A stretch of DNA of 38,195 nt from an uncultured Bacilli bacterium (GTDB lineage Bacteria; Bacillota_I; Bacilli_A; RF39; UBA660), in the NCBI GenBank assembly GCA_944358265.1, contig CALVQR010000006.1, positions 1 through 38,195 on the forward strand, written 5' to 3'. The translations under genes were made by a program, and so were the position numbers. The notes under the pieces are model-generated. The model did not search any database. It worked only from the letters and a program-made list of their open reading frames with translations, and had not been told where the DNA came from. Below, one piece after another: positions 15,375 to 23,904 of this stretch (position 1 is its first letter; every line of letters starts with the position of its first letter).

Positions 15375-16650
15375 AATTAAGCTAAAAGGTTTGGATGAAA
15401 TAATATTTCATGAAAAGTTGGATAATGGACTTAATATATATGTGATGAAGAAGGATTTTAATTCTTTTAGATGTTATTTTATAACTAATTATGGCGCTTT
15501 AATAGATAAATTCGTTCCTATAAATGAAAAAAAGATGCATACTTTTCCAAAAGGAATTGCACATTTTTTAGAACATAAAATGTTTGAACAAAAATCTGGT
15601 CCATCAGTACTTGAAAAATTTTCATCACTTGGAGGACTATGTAATGCATTTACTAATTATTACTACACAACTTACTATGTTTCAGGGGTTGATAATTTTT
15701 ATGAAAATTTAAATTTTTTAATTGACTATGTTCAAAGTCCCTATTTTACAGATGAAAATGTAGAAAAAGAAAAAGGAATAATCGATCAAGAAAGATTAAT
15801 GATTAAAGACAATCCTTATAGGACTTTTTATATGAAAAGTCTTGAAAATTTATTTGTTAATTATGAATATGGAAAAACAATTGTAGGAGAAAAGGAAGAT
15901 ATTTATAATATAACAAAAGAAGATTTATATAAATGTTATAATACATTTTATAATCCATCAAATATGAGTTTGATAATAGTATCAAATAAAGATGAAAAAG
16001 AAGTAATTGATGAAGTAAAGAAAAATCAGAAAAATAAAATTTTTGAAAAAGGAAGCAAAATAAAAATAGAAAAAGTTACTGAACCTAACGAAGTAAACAA
16101 AAAATATGATATATTTTATGATAATGTTACAAAACCAGAGATAGGATATAGTATTAAAATAAAAATAGATAAATTTAATTTAGATTATGATAAAGTTTTG
16201 TTATATTTATATATATTAATTAATTCTAATTTTGGAAAAATCTCAAAATTTAATTTAAAATTAAAAGAAGGAAATATAATTGATGGTGATATAGGAAAAG
16301 GTATAAATAAATATGACGATTATATTGTTATTAGTTTAAATGCATCTAGTAATAATGAAAAAGAAATAATTAAATTGTTTGATGATAAATTTCAAAATTT
16401 AGATATAAAAGAAGAAGATTTTAATTTGATAAAAAAATCAATGATATCAAAATTTGTATATTATTTTACATCTGTAAATTCAATAATAAATTATTTGTAT
16501 GATGAATATTATGATAATAAAAAAATAACTGGAGATACATTTATAAAATATAAAGAATTAAATTTTGAAGAATATAAAAAAGTAATAAGTCAGTTAGATA
16601 CAAATTATAAGAGTATAACTATAATGAAACCATTAAATATGAAGGAGTAA
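15367..16650 (+). CDS. ymfH: M16-family zinc peptidase YmfH-like, catalytic partner
   Basis: Start ATG 15367 is chosen because AAAGGAGA lies just upstream and the reading frame then overlaps the ymfF stop by 8 bases; an upstream in-frame ATG at 15334 has no ribosome site. The 427-residue protein keeps the inverted zinc motif HFLEH (residues 66-70) and the downstream conserved Glu segment 'KGIIDQERLMIKDNP'. It then has an M16 C-terminal half that is more diverged ('FNLKLKEGNIIDGDIGKG'). With YmfF it should form a heterodimeric M16 peptidase. In Bacillus these genes are connected to the 5-aminopentanol modification of EF-P. An ABC exporter gene follows after 4 bases, so they may be one operon. 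Confidence 0.87.
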   Translation: MNKIKLKGLDEIIFHEKLDNGLNIYVMKKDFNSFRCYFITNYGALIDKFVPINEKKMHTFPKGIAHFLEHKMFEQKSGPSVLEKFSSLGGLCNAFTNYYYTTYYVSGVDNFYENLNFLIDYVQSPYFTDENVEKEKGIIDQERLMIKDNPYRTFYMKSLENLFVNYEYGKTIVGEKEDIYNITKEDLYKCYNTFYNPSNMSLIIVSNKDEKEVIDEVKKNQKNKIFEKGSKIKIEKVTEPNEVNKKYDIFYDNVTKPEIGYSIKIKIDKFNLDYDKVLLYLYILINSNFGKISKFNLKLKEGNIIDGDIGKGINKYDDYIVISLNASSNNEKEIIKLFDDKFQNLDIKEEDFNLIKKSMISKFVYYFTSVNSIINYLYDEYYDNKKITGDTFIKYKELNFEEYKKVISQLDTNYKSITIMKPLNMKE

Positions 16651-16654
16651 AAAT

Positions 16655-17554
16655 ATGTTAAAAGTAAAAAATGTAACTAAGTTTTATGATGATTTTAAGG
16701 CTGTAGATAATTTATCTTTTGAAGTAAAAGAAGGAGAAATATTTGGACTTTTAGGTGCAAATGGTGCGGGGAAAACAACAACGTTTAGGATGATTATGAA
16801 TCTTCTAGATCCAACAAGTGGAGAAATAACTTTGAATGATAAAAAAATAGATTATGATGTTACAGATGATATTGGTTTTTTAACTGAAGAAAGAAGTTTG
16901 CTTTTAAAACTTACTGTTAAAGAATTAATGATTTATTATGGTACATTAAAATCTATGAAAAAAGATGAAATAATTAGTGAACTTAAAAAGTGGCTTAAAA
17001 GATTTAAAATTGAAGAATATGAAAATAAAAAAATAAAAGAATTATCTAAAGGTAATAAACAAAAAATTCAATTTATTTCATCAATAATACATAAACCAAA
17101 ACTATTAATATTAGATGAGCCTTTTAGTGGACTTGATCCAATAAATGTAGATATGTTTATAGATGTAATTAATGAACTAAAAGATAAAGGAACAATAATA
17201 ATATTTTCATCTCATCAAATGAATCATGTTGAATTATTTTGTGAAAAATTACTAATACTTGATCATGGAAAAACTATAATTGAGGGGACTTTAAAAGATA
17301 TAAAATCAAGATATGATGAAAGAAAAATATTAATAAAAGCAGATGTTACAAAAGCAGAACTTAGTAAATTAGAAGGTGTTAAATCAGTAGTTATAAAAGG
17401 CGATGAAATAGAATTAAATATAAGTAATAAAAAACATGTTAAAGATATATTTAAATTTATTTCTAAGTGTAAAAATGTAACAAAATTTGAAGTTGTAGAA
17501 CTTTCATTACATGAAATATTTACAAGGGAAGTAGGTGGGAATAATGAAAGATAA
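16655..17554 (+). CDS. ABC transporter ATP-binding protein (NatA/YhaQ-like)
   Basis: The 299-residue ATPase has Walker A 'GANGAGKTT' (about residues 35-43), Q-loop region 'IGFLTEERSL', a modified signature 'LSKGNKQK' in place of LSGGQ, Walker B 'LLILDEPFSGLDP' and H-loop 'SSHQM'. 'LSKGN' and the C-terminal extension of about 80 residues are typical of the YhaQ/NatA group that works with an ABC-2 permease. In Bacillus, relatives export Na+ or other small cytotoxic compounds. Here the substrate is unknown. It begins 4 bases after ymfH with AAGGAG and overlaps the permease gene by 11 bases. Confidence 0.9.
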   Translation: MLKVKNVTKFYDDFKAVDNLSFEVKEGEIFGLLGANGAGKTTTFRMIMNLLDPTSGEITLNDKKIDYDVTDDIGFLTEERSLLLKLTVKELMIYYGTLKSMKKDEIISELKKWLKRFKIEEYENKKIKELSKGNKQKIQFISSIIHKPKLLILDEPFSGLDPINVDMFIDVINELKDKGTIIIFSSHQMNHVELFCEKLLILDHGKTIIEGTLKDIKSRYDERKILIKADVTKAELSKLEGVKSVVIKGDEIELNISNKKHVKDIFKFISKCKNVTKFEVVELSLHEIFTREVGGNNER

Positions 17555-18842
17555 ATTCTGGTTTTTAACTAAAAATAGTTTATCAAAGAAGATAAAAAAT
17601 AAAACATTTTTAATTGTAAATATATTACTTTTAGTAGCACTTGTAGCTCTTATAAATATTGATAAAATAGTATTAGCTTTTGGAGGTAACTTTAATGAAG
17701 TAAATAATATTATGGTTGTTGATAAAACAGAAAACACATATGATATATTCAAAGAAGTAATTGATAGTGAAGAGACTATTATAGACACTGGACTTAAATA
17801 TAAAGTGACAAAAATTGATGATGAAGATAAAGCTAAAAAAGATATAAAAAAAGATGAAGATATACTAATAATATTTAATGAAGATGATGAAAACATAATA
17901 AGTGTCAAGATGATAACGTATGGATATATAAATTCAAATATGTATCAACTTATAAATACATCAATAAATGCAAGTAAACAAATACTTGCAATGGAAAAAT
18001 TAAATATAAATGAAGAAGATTTAGCTAAGATAAATAATCCAATAAATATTGAAAGAGAGTATATAGAAGAGGGTAAAAATAAAAATGAAGAAAATCAAGA
18101 ATTAATAATGAGTGTAGTAACTCCAATTGTAATATTTCCATTCTTTATGCTTATATTACTTGTAGTTCAAATGATAGGAGCAGAAATAAATGAAGAAAAA
18201 TCAACTAGAAGTATGGAAATAATAATATCTAATGTATCTCCTAAAGTGCATTTTTTCTCAAAAATATTGGCAGCAAATTTATTTGTAATAATTCAAGCTC
18301 TGTTATTATTTTTATATTCAGGAATTGGAATATTATTAAGAGGAGGAAGTGTACAAACTGATCAAATTAATGAAATGGTAGGAGACATAACATCAAAAGT
18401 AGATGCATCAGGGATGCTTTCAAACATTATTAATTATATTCCAATAGTATTAGTGCTTATGCTTGTAACTTTACTTGGATATTCGCTTTTAGCGGGAATA
18501 CTGGCTTCAATGACAACTAATATGGAAGATTTTCAGCAACTTCAAACACCAATAATGGTAATATCTTTAGTAGGATTTTATTTATCTGTAATGAGTTCTA
18601 TGTTTGAAGGATCATTGTTTATTAGGATATTATCTTATGTTCCATTTATATCTGCGATATTATCTCCATCATTACTATTAACAGGAGTAATAGGATTAAA
18701 AGATATAATAATTTCAATCTTATTAATGGTAATAGTTGTATATTTACTTATAAAATATGGTCTTAAAATATATAAAGAGGGTATATTAAATTATTCAAGT
18801 AATAACTTGTGGAAAAAAATGATCAAAGCTTTGAAAAATTAA
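17544..18842 (+). CDS. ABC-2 type permease (NatB/YhaP-like)
   Basis: Start ATG 17544 is preferred over GTG 17535 because AGGTGGG (17531-17537) provides the ribosome site. The 432-residue protein has one N-terminal membrane helix (about 20-42), a large extracytoplasmic domain rich in Asp/Glu/Lys (about 43-185), and five to six C-terminal helices with the ABC-2 motif 'GAEINEEKSTRSMEIIISNVSP'. This is the YhaP/NatB arrangement. It overlaps the ATPase gene by 11 bases, so the two are translationally coupled and form one exporter. A strong terminator follows at once. Confidence 0.9.
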   Translation: MKDKFWFLTKNSLSKKIKNKTFLIVNILLLVALVALINIDKIVLAFGGNFNEVNNIMVVDKTENTYDIFKEVIDSEETIIDTGLKYKVTKIDDEDKAKKDIKKDEDILIIFNEDDENIISVKMITYGYINSNMYQLINTSINASKQILAMEKLNINEEDLAKINNPINIEREYIEEGKNKNEENQELIMSVVTPIVIFPFFMLILLVVQMIGAEINEEKSTRSMEIIISNVSPKVHFFSKILAANLFVIIQALLLFLYSGIGILLRGGSVQTDQINEMVGDITSKVDASGMLSNIINYIPIVLVLMLVTLLGYSLLAGILASMTTNMEDFQQLQTPIMVISLVGFYLSVMSSMFEGSLFIRILSYVPFISAILSPSLLLTGVIGLKDIIISILLMVIVVYLLIKYGLKIYKEGILNYSSNNLWKKMIKALKN

Positions 18843-18877
18843 AAAAGATATTAGTTTTACTCCTAATATCTTTTTTT
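18842..18877 (+). terminator. Intrinsic terminator of the ABC exporter operon
   Basis: AAAGATATTAG (18844-18854) pairs perfectly with CTAATATCTTT (18863-18873), 8-base loop, with the T-run extending to 18877. Confidence 0.92.
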
Positions 18878-18878
18878 A

Positions 18879-19115
18879 ACAATATTATAAAATGGTGTAT
18901 TTTCTATTTTTTTAATATTTATTAAAACTATCAATAGATAAATCTTTTATATTATTTAGACGGCCAAAATTAGTAAATTTGCTTTAATCGCTATAAATTA
19001 AAAAGAATACTTACTAATATAATTGAATCTAAATTTAATTTTAATGTTTCATTTACTCTTTTAGTAATAACTAAATGAATTTTATGGCTAGGTATATTTA
19101 TTTTATTAAAAATAT
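18879..19115. other. Intergenic stretch without supported gene
   Basis: About 240 bases between the exporter terminator and the tRNA terminator. A minus-strand open frame (ending near 18991) reads 'PSHKIHLVITKRVNETLKL' but has no start codon outside the tRNA and no ribosome site, so I see no gene here. Confidence 0.5.
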
Positions 19116-19141
19116 AAAAACTTATATTTTTTAAATATAAG
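19116..19141 (-). terminator. Intrinsic terminator of tRNA-Arg
   Basis: On the minus strand, CTTATATTT and AAATATAAG pair over 9 bp with a 3-base loop (plus 19121-19141), followed by TTTTT. It lies 14 bases after the tRNA 3' end. Confidence 0.8.
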
Positions 19142-19154
19142 AATAATATCAATA

Positions 19155-19231
19155 TGGCGTCCTTGGGCAGAATCGAACTGCCGACCCATTGCTTAGGAGG
19201 CAATCGCTCTATCCTACTGAGCTACAAGGAC
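19155..19231 (-). tRNA. tRNA-Arg (anticodon CCT)
   Basis: The minus strand folds as a complete tRNA. The acceptor arm GTCCTTG/CAAGGAC is 7 bp, the D arm contains AGCTCAGTAGGATAGAGC, and the anticodon stem ATTGC/GCAAT carries loop CTCCTAA (anticodon CCT, reads AGG). The T arm contains GTTCGATTC, the discriminator base is G, and an encoded CCA follows (plus 19155-19157). A TATAAT-like box lies about 20 bases upstream on the minus strand. It is a single tRNA gene with its own terminator. In an AT-rich genome that mostly uses AGA, a separate CCT isoacceptor serves the rarer AGG. Confidence 0.95.
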
Positions 19232-19384
19232 AAAATAAATACAAATCAATTATATCATAATTTTTATTATTATGATTATACTTTGATGTATTTTTTTTAT
19301 TTTATTTATAATAGTTATTTATCTTATAAATATGGTACGTATAACCATAATATGTTATAATTAATGCATAATATGGAGGGAAAA

Positions 19385-19804
19385 ATGGAAAATAAAAAAG
19401 TAGATAAAAAAGTTATTAAAGAAAAAAGTGGTAAAATAATAAAAGAATTTAAGGTGTTTATATCAAAAGGAAATGCCTTAGATTTAGCAGTAGGTGTAAT
19501 AATAGGCTCAGCATTTGGGAAAATAGTAACATCTATAGTTAATGATATTTTAATGCCTGTAATTGGAATAATAATAGGAGGGCATGACTTTTCTAATTTA
19601 ATTATAAAAATAGGTGATGCGACTATAAGATATGGTTCTTTCGTTCAAAATGTAATAGATTTCTTTATTGTTGCTTTATGTATTTTTGTATTTATTAAAT
19701 TAATAAATATATTTAATAAAAAAGAAGAGGAAACTAAAAAGAAGAAAGATGAGCAAATAGTACTTTTAGAGGAAATAAGAGATTTACTTAAAAATAACAA
19801 ATAG
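19385..19804 (+). CDS. mscL: Large-conductance mechanosensitive channel MscL
   Basis: Start ATG 19385 is set by the GGAGGG site at 19375-19380; the upstream ATG at 19364 lacks one. The 139-residue protein shows the MscL plan: N-terminal amphipathic helix '[26 protein letters not shown]' with the conserved [13 protein letters not shown] pore helix, a short loop, the second helix '[16 protein letters not shown]', and a charged C-terminal coiled bundle '[18 protein letters not shown]'. The homopentamer opens under membrane tension and releases solutes on hypo-osmotic shock. The length is normal. The lysine-rich N-terminal extension before the first helix (about 17 residues) is slightly long. Confidence 0.95.
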   Translation: MENKKVDKKVIKEKSGKIIKEFKVFISKGNALDLAVGVIIGSAFGKIVTSIVNDILMPVIGIIIGGHDFSNLIIKIGDATIRYGSFVQNVIDFFIVALCIFVFIKLINIFNKKEEETKKKKDEQIVLLEEIRDLLKNNK

Positions 19805-19839
19805 TATAAAAAAGAATAATATATACTAGAGGTAATTAT

Positions 19840-19932
19840 ATGTCAAAAGTTTATTGGATAGATATAATAATACCGTATGTATTATTATTCTTATTTTTTT
19901 TATTGATCGCTTGTTTAAAAAATAAAAAGTAA
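19840..19932 (+). CDS. 30-residue single-helix membrane peptide
   Basis: A very short ORF follows mscL by 35 bases, with the ribosome site AGAGGTAATT before ATG 19840 and a TAA at 19930. The peptide is 'MSKVYWIDIIIPYVLLFLFF' followed by 'LLIACLKNKK': a short polar start, one hydrophobic helix of about 18 residues and a positively charged tail, i.e. an N-out/C-in single-pass miniprotein. No family is recognised. It could be a small membrane regulator or chance coding, though the ribosome site and the clean helix argue for translation. Confidence 0.5.
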   Translation: MSKVYWIDIIIPYVLLFLFFLLIACLKNKK

Positions 19933-20009
19933 AAAAAGCGTCTAAAATTTAGATCTATAGTGATTTTTTATAATTCTTGTATTATAATTGTAGCTATAGG
20001 AGTAGTAAC

Positions 20010-20567
20010 ATGAATAAAAGTATTTATATAGTACTGTCACAAAGTTATACAGTTCTATCAAGAATAATAAAAAAGATAACTAAAGATAAATATTCACATG
20101 TTTCTTTATCTTTTGATAAGGAATGTAGAGACATGTATACGATGGGGAGAAAATGGACAAGATGGCCTTTTTATGGTACATATAAAAAAGAAAGTATATA
20201 TAAAGGAGTATATAATTTAAACATAAATGCAGAAATATTAATATATGAACTTACTGTTACAGATAAACAATATAATAATATTATAAAACTTTTAGATCAA
20301 TATGGAAATTCAAGTAAAGGATATAACTTTATTGGATTAATACTTGCAATATTTAATAAAAAATTAGATAGAAAAAAATATTATTGCTCTGAGTTTATAT
20401 ATAAAATATTATCTGATGGAAGTGTTAATATTTTTCCTAAAACTGATAATATTGTAAAACCAATGGATTTTGTTAAAATAAAAGGTTTAAATAAAATATA
20501 TGAGGGAAAAATTATAAAGTATAAAGTGCAAAAATTAAAATCATTAAATAGAAAAATATCGGTATAA
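20010..20567 (+). CDS. Permuted NlpC/P60-like (YiiX/LRAT-type) cysteine hydrolase, probable
   Basis: Start ATG 20010 is set by the AGGAG site just upstream. The 185-residue protein has the two landmarks of circularly permuted papain-like NlpC/P60 proteins: His30 in 'KYSHVSLSFD' near the N terminus and Cys126 in 'YYCSEFIYKIL' in the C-terminal half, in the His-then-Cys order of the YiiX/YebB/LRAT group. Such proteins act as amidases, acyltransferases or thioesterases. The substrate here cannot be told. There is no signal peptide, so it is probably cytoplasmic. It has its own promoter-like TATAAT at 19982-19987. Assignment is based on motif spacing only. Confidence 0.6.
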   Translation: MNKSIYIVLSQSYTVLSRIIKKITKDKYSHVSLSFDKECRDMYTMGRKWTRWPFYGTYKKESIYKGVYNLNINAEILIYELTVTDKQYNNIIKLLDQYGNSSKGYNFIGLILAIFNKKLDRKKYYCSEFIYKILSDGSVNIFPKTDNIVKPMDFVKIKGLNKIYEGKIIKYKVQKLKSLNRKISV

Positions 20568-20586
20568 TATTTTGCTAAAATATTAT
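20564..20586 (+). repeat. Perfect AT hairpin over the stop codon
   Basis: ATAATATTTT (20564-20573) and AAAATATTAT (20577-20586) form a 10-bp perfect stem with a 3-base loop, overlapping the TAA of the NlpC/P60-like gene. There is no T-run right after it, so it may stabilise the mRNA end or act as a weak terminator. Confidence 0.5.
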
Positions 20587-20592
20587 CAAATT

Positions 20593-20630
20593 TTGTAAAA
20601 AATATATTATTAGTTTAGAATATTCTAAAC
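20593..20630 (+). promoter_or_regulatory. Promoter with an 18-bp perfect palindromic operator
   Basis: TTGTAA (20593-20598) and TAGAAT (20616-20621) are separated by 17 bp and resemble a sigma-A promoter. The -10 box lies inside an 18-bp perfect palindrome, GTTTAGAAT/ATTCTAAAC (20613-20630), that also covers the expected start of transcription. This is the usual placement for a repressor dimer site. The regulator is not identified. Confidence 0.55.
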
Positions 20631-20664
20631 AAGATAGGGAAATAACTATGATTTAGGAAGAAGT

Positions 20665-20757
20665 ATGAAAAATTATAGAAAAATATATAATTCAATAATT
20701 AATCCATTAGTTAGTGGTACAGTTTTTAGTGATTTAATATCTGCTTATGCAGATTAA
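20665..20757 (+). CDS. Small ORF 1 of an overlapping pair (30 aa), unknown
   Basis: ATG 20665 follows an AGGAAG site, and the ORF ends at TAA 20755. The peptide starts 'MKNYRKIYNSIINPLVSGTV' and ends 'FSDLISAYAD'. It is mildly hydrophobic and helical with a basic start. It overlaps the next ORF by 11 bases in the +1 frame. It either forms a translationally coupled pair with that ORF or is the front half of a frameshifted gene. No family recognised. Confidence 0.35.
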   Translation: MKNYRKIYNSIINPLVSGTVFSDLISAYAD

Positions 20758-20908
20758 AAAAACAATGTATTCATATTTAACTAAAGTACATACTGATGAT
20801 AAAAAGTATACTGTTGTTTCTATAACTGAAATAGATAATAAAATTTATGTTTGTTTAATTGATCAAGGACTAATTGAAAAATCAATGATAGCATTAAAAA
20901 CAAATTAA
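20747..20908 (+). CDS. Small ORF 2 of an overlapping pair (53 aa), unknown
   Basis: ATG 20747 lies inside the 3' end of the preceding ORF, and the frame runs to TAA 20906. The peptide reads 'MQIKKTMYSYLTKVHTDDKK' then 'YTVVSITEIDNKIYVCLIDQ', with alternating hydrophobic residues that suggest two beta strands, followed by a short helix. The start has no ribosome site of its own, fitting translational coupling or a +1 frameshift in one original gene. No family recognised. An AT-rich hairpin with a T-run near 20978-21002 could end the unit. Confidence 0.35.
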   Translation: MQIKKTMYSYLTKVHTDDKKYTVVSITEIDNKIYVCLIDQGLIEKSMIALKTN

Positions 20909-20977
20909 CTCAAGAAATGAAATAATTTAATAAAATTAACGCATTGTGTTAGTTCTTTTCGTAGTACTTAAAATGTG

Positions 20978-21002
20978 AAAATATAGACTATTTTATTTTT
21001 TT
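20978..21002 (+). terminator. Possible weak intrinsic terminator
   Basis: AAAATA (20978-20983) pairs with TATTTT (20989-20994) around a 5-base loop, followed by ATTTTTTT. It is an AT-only stem, so strength is uncertain, but its place after the small ORF pair fits. Confidence 0.4.
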
Positions 21003-21072
21003 AAACATTAAAAAACGGTATATTAAAATTAATTTTATTATGTTATAATTGTTTTGAAAGGTAGGACGAAAT

Positions 21073-21654
21073 ATGATAAAAAAAATATATAGAATGTCTT
21101 TAATAACATCAATAGCTTTATTTTTATTTGGTTTATTGCTTATATTAAATTCACAAGGGTTTATTAAATCTATATCTACATTAATCGGAGTAGTACTTTT
21201 ACTTATAGGAATATTCCCGGTAATAGATTATTTTAGGTATAGAAAAGAGGGGGTGCTCGCAGGAATTAGTTTAATATCAGGGATATTTTCTATAGTATGT
21301 GGACTTATGTTTTTATTAAACGAAAATATGCTTATGATTTTAATACCGGTGTTTATTGGTGTATGGATGATAATTAATGGGATCAATAAGATTCAACTTG
21401 CATTTGAGATAAAAGATGATGGTGAAAAAAGCTGGATTATAACATTTATATTTTCTATATTAATAATAGTGTGTGGTGGATATTTTATAATAAATCCAAT
21501 TAGTGGTGCAGAAATTGTTACTCAAACACTAGGATTAATAATTTGTATTTATGCAATTCTTGATATTATTGATTGTATAATTATAAGAATAAAGTTAAAA
21601 AAGACAATAGATGAAATTAAAAAAGTAGATTCAAAAATAGTAGGAGAACAATAA
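21073..21654 (+). CDS. HdeD/DUF308-family membrane protein
   Basis: The 193-residue protein is almost all membrane: six hydrophobic helices arranged as three similar hairpins ('ALFLFGLLLILNSQGF', 'LISGIFSIVCGLMFLLNEN', 'FSILIIVCGGYFIINPISG'), each with the glycine-rich 'G....P' pattern of the DUF308 repeat (HdeD family). The C-terminal tail of about 25 residues is charged. HdeD is linked to acid resistance in enterobacteria; in Bacillota the role is unknown. A TATAAT at about 21044 and AAGGTAGG before the ATG provide expression signals. It lies directly before the CIRCE-controlled clpB but on a separate promoter. Confidence 0.85.
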   Translation: MIKKIYRMSLITSIALFLFGLLLILNSQGFIKSISTLIGVVLLLIGIFPVIDYFRYRKEGVLAGISLISGIFSIVCGLMFLLNENMLMILIPVFIGVWMIINGINKIQLAFEIKDDGEKSWIITFIFSILIIVCGGYFIINPISGAEIVTQTLGLIICIYAILDIIDCIIIRIKLKKTIDEIKKVDSKIVGEQ

Positions 21655-21664
21655 AAAATATATT

Positions 21665-21705
21665 TTAGCACTCTCTATTGACAAGTGCTAAAAACGTGAT
21701 ATAAT
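21665..21705 (+). promoter_or_regulatory. CIRCE operator with embedded sigma-A promoter, upstream of clpB
   Basis: TTAGCACTC (21665-21673), a 9-base spacer and AAGTGCTAA (21683-21691) reproduce the CIRCE element (TTAGCACTC-N9-GAGTGCTAA) with one change in the right arm. The -35 box TTGACA (21678-21683) lies inside it and an extended -10, TGaTATAAT (TATAAT 21700-21705), follows 16 bases later. HrcA bound here would block RNA polymerase directly; heat inactivates HrcA when GroEL is titrated (established for Bacillus). Confidence 0.93.
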
Positions 21706-21764
21706 TGTAGTATACATATAAAAGTGTATACTTTTTATATGATATTTATAAGGAGGGGATAATT

Positions 21765-23882
21765 ATGAATGGACAAAATCCATATGAAGAAAATTTACAA
21801 AATCCTCTAGAGAAATATGGCAGGGATATTGTAGAAGCAGTAAAAGATGGTAAAATTGATCCAGTAATAGGTCGTGATGAAGAAATACGAAGTATTACTA
21901 GGATTTTATCTCGTAAAACAAAAAATAATCCAGTATTAATTGGTGAACCTGGTGTAGGTAAAACTGCAATTGTTGAAGGACTTGCTCAAAGAATAGTAAA
22001 AGGTGATGTCCCAGAATCATTAAAAAATAAAAGAGTATGGGAACTTGATATGGGTGCACTTATCGCAGGAGCTAAATATAGAGGTGAGTTTGAGGAAAGA
22101 TTAAAAGCAGTTTTAAAAGAAATAAAAGAATCTAATGGTGAAATAATACTTTTTATAGATGAAATTCACATGATAGTAGGTGCAGGAGCTTTAGAAGGTG
22201 CAATGGATGCTGGCAATATGCTTAAACCAATGCTTGCAAGAGGAGAAATTCTTTGTATTGGTGCAACTACTTTAAACGAATATAGAAAATATATTGAAAA
22301 AGACGGAGCACTTGAAAGACGTTTTCAAAAAGTAATTGTAAAAGAACCTACTGTAATTGATACAATAACTATTTTACGTGGATTAAAAGAAAGATTTGAA
22401 GTTCATCATGGTGTTTCTATAAAAGATAGAGCATTAGTCGCAGCGGCTACTTTATCTAATAGGTATATAACAGATAGATTTCTTCCTGATAAAGCAATAG
22501 ATTTGATAGATGAAGCATGTGCAACTATAAAAGTTCAAATGGATTCAGTTCCAACTGAACTAGATGCTCTAACAAGAAAAATAATGAGACTTGAAATAGA
22601 AAAAGAAGCACTAAAAAAAGAAAAAGATGACATAAGTAAAAAAAGAGTAGAAGAACTAAATGAAAATTTATCTAAATTAAAAGAAGATGAAAAAAAATTA
22701 AGAAGTGATTGGGAAGAAGAAAAAAATATAAATGATAAAATAAAAACAAAAAAAGAAGAAATATCTAATGCTAATTTTAAATTAGAACAAGCAGAGAATT
22801 CTTATGATTTAGAAACTGCTGCTAAGTTAAGACATGGGACTATCCCAAGACTTGAAAAAGAATTAGAAGAGTTAAATAATAAAGCAAAGAATGAAATACT
22901 TTCTGATACAGTAGATGAAGAGGATATTGCTAAAATAATATCTAATTGGACTAAAATTCCTATTAATAAGTTAGTAGGAGGAGAAAGAGAAAAAATTATT
23001 CATCTGGAAGAAAACATGAAAAAAAGAGTAAAGGGGCAAGATGATGCTTTAAAACTTGTTAGTGAGGCAATTATAAGATCACGTGCAGGTATTAAAGATC
23101 CAAATAGACCAATTGGTTCGTTTATATTCCTAGGACCAACAGGTGTAGGTAAAACAGAAGTTGCTAAGACTCTTGCGTATGAACTTTTTGATGATGAAAG
23201 ACATATTGTAAGAATTGATATGAGTGAATATATGGAAAGTCATTCAGTATCAAGATTAGTTGGAGCGCCTCCTGGTTATGTAGGATACGATGAAGGTGGG
23301 CAATTAACAGAAGCTGTAAGAAGAAATCCATATAGTATAGTTTTATTTGATGAAATAGAGAAAGCTCATAAAGATGTATTTAATATACTTCTTCAAATAC
23401 TTGATGATGGTCGAATTACTGATTCACAAGGTAGAACTGTAGACTTTAAAAATACTATTATTATAATGACATCTAACTTAGGTAGCGAATATATACTTGA
23501 AGATGTAGAAAATAGTAATGAACTTGTAATGAGTGAATTAAGACGTACTTTTAAACCAGAATTTATAAATCGTATCGATGAAATAATTATATTTAAATCT
23601 CTTGATAAAAAAATAGTTTATGAAATACTTGATAAAATAATAAGTGATATTGAAAAAAGACTAAAAGATAAACATATTACATTAAAATTAACTACTAATG
23701 CTAAAGATTTTATAATAAATAATTCATATGATGAAAGATATGGTGCAAGACCAATTAAAAGATTTGTATCTAGGAATCTAGAAACTTTGCTTGCAAATGC
23801 TATTATAAATGACAAAATTAAATTTGGTGAAGAAGTAGATATTGATGTTAAAAATAATAATTTAATAATAACTAATGAGTAA
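21765..23882 (+). CDS. clpB: Chaperone ClpB lacking the N-terminal domain
   Basis: This 705-residue AAA+ disaggregase starts almost directly at D1 ('[17 protein letters not shown]'). D1 Walker A GEPGVGKT is at residues 60-67. A long coiled M-domain spans about residues 265-385. The linker '[16 protein letters not shown]' leads to D2 with Walker A GPTGVGKT (about 456-463) and '[13 protein letters not shown]'. The long M-domain and the lack of a ClpP-binding loop make it ClpB rather than ClpC. The family is usually about 860 residues; the N-domain of about 150 residues is missing, as in mycoplasma ClpB. With DnaK it rescues aggregated proteins. It starts from an AGGAGGGG site under a CIRCE promoter, so HrcA control is expected. 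Confidence 0.92.
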   Translation: MNGQNPYEENLQNPLEKYGRDIVEAVKDGKIDPVIGRDEEIRSITRILSRKTKNNPVLIGEPGVGKTAIVEGLAQRIVKGDVPESLKNKRVWELDMGALIAGAKYRGEFEERLKAVLKEIKESNGEIILFIDEIHMIVGAGALEGAMDAGNMLKPMLARGEILCIGATTLNEYRKYIEKDGALERRFQKVIVKEPTVIDTITILRGLKERFEVHHGVSIKDRALVAAATLSNRYITDRFLPDKAIDLIDEACATIKVQMDSVPTELDALTRKIMRLEIEKEALKKEKDDISKKRVEELNENLSKLKEDEKKLRSDWEEEKNINDKIKTKKEEISNANFKLEQAENSYDLETAAKLRHGTIPRLEKELEELNNKAKNEILSDTVDEEDIAKIISNWTKIPINKLVGGEREKIIHLEENMKKRVKGQDDALKLVSEAIIRSRAGIKDPNRPIGSFIFLGPTGVGKTEVAKTLAYELFDDERHIVRIDMSEYMESHSVSRLVGAPPGYVGYDEGGQLTEAVRRNPYSIVLFDEIEKAHKDVFNILLQILDDGRITDSQGRTVDFKNTIIIMTSNLGSEYILEDVENSNELVMSELRRTFKPEFINRIDEIIIFKSLDKKIVYEILDKIISDIEKRLKDKHITLKLTTNAKDFIINNSYDERYGARPIKRFVSRNLETLLANAIINDKIKFGEEVDIDVKNNNLIITNE

Positions 23883-23897
23883 AATCATTAGTTTTTT
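23872..23897 (+). terminator. Intrinsic terminator overlapping the clpB stop
   Basis: CTAATGA (23872-23878) pairs perfectly with TCATTAG (23885-23891), with the clpB TAA in the loop, followed by TTTTTT. Confidence 0.9.
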
Positions 23898-23904
23898 AGT
23901 TCTA

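Noticed and set aside
18991-19203. Minus-strand open frame running out of the tRNA gene ('PSHKIHLVITKRVNETLKL')
   Set aside because: Its only ATG lies inside the tRNA, a tRNA terminator lies between, and no ribosome site is present. A phage integrase remnant beside the tRNA was considered, but no integrase motif or direct repeat of the tRNA end was seen.
19154-19360. Plus-strand open frame across the tRNA region
   Set aside because: It reads the antisense of tRNA-Arg and low-complexity AT sequence, with no ribosome site. It is a shadow of the tRNA gene.
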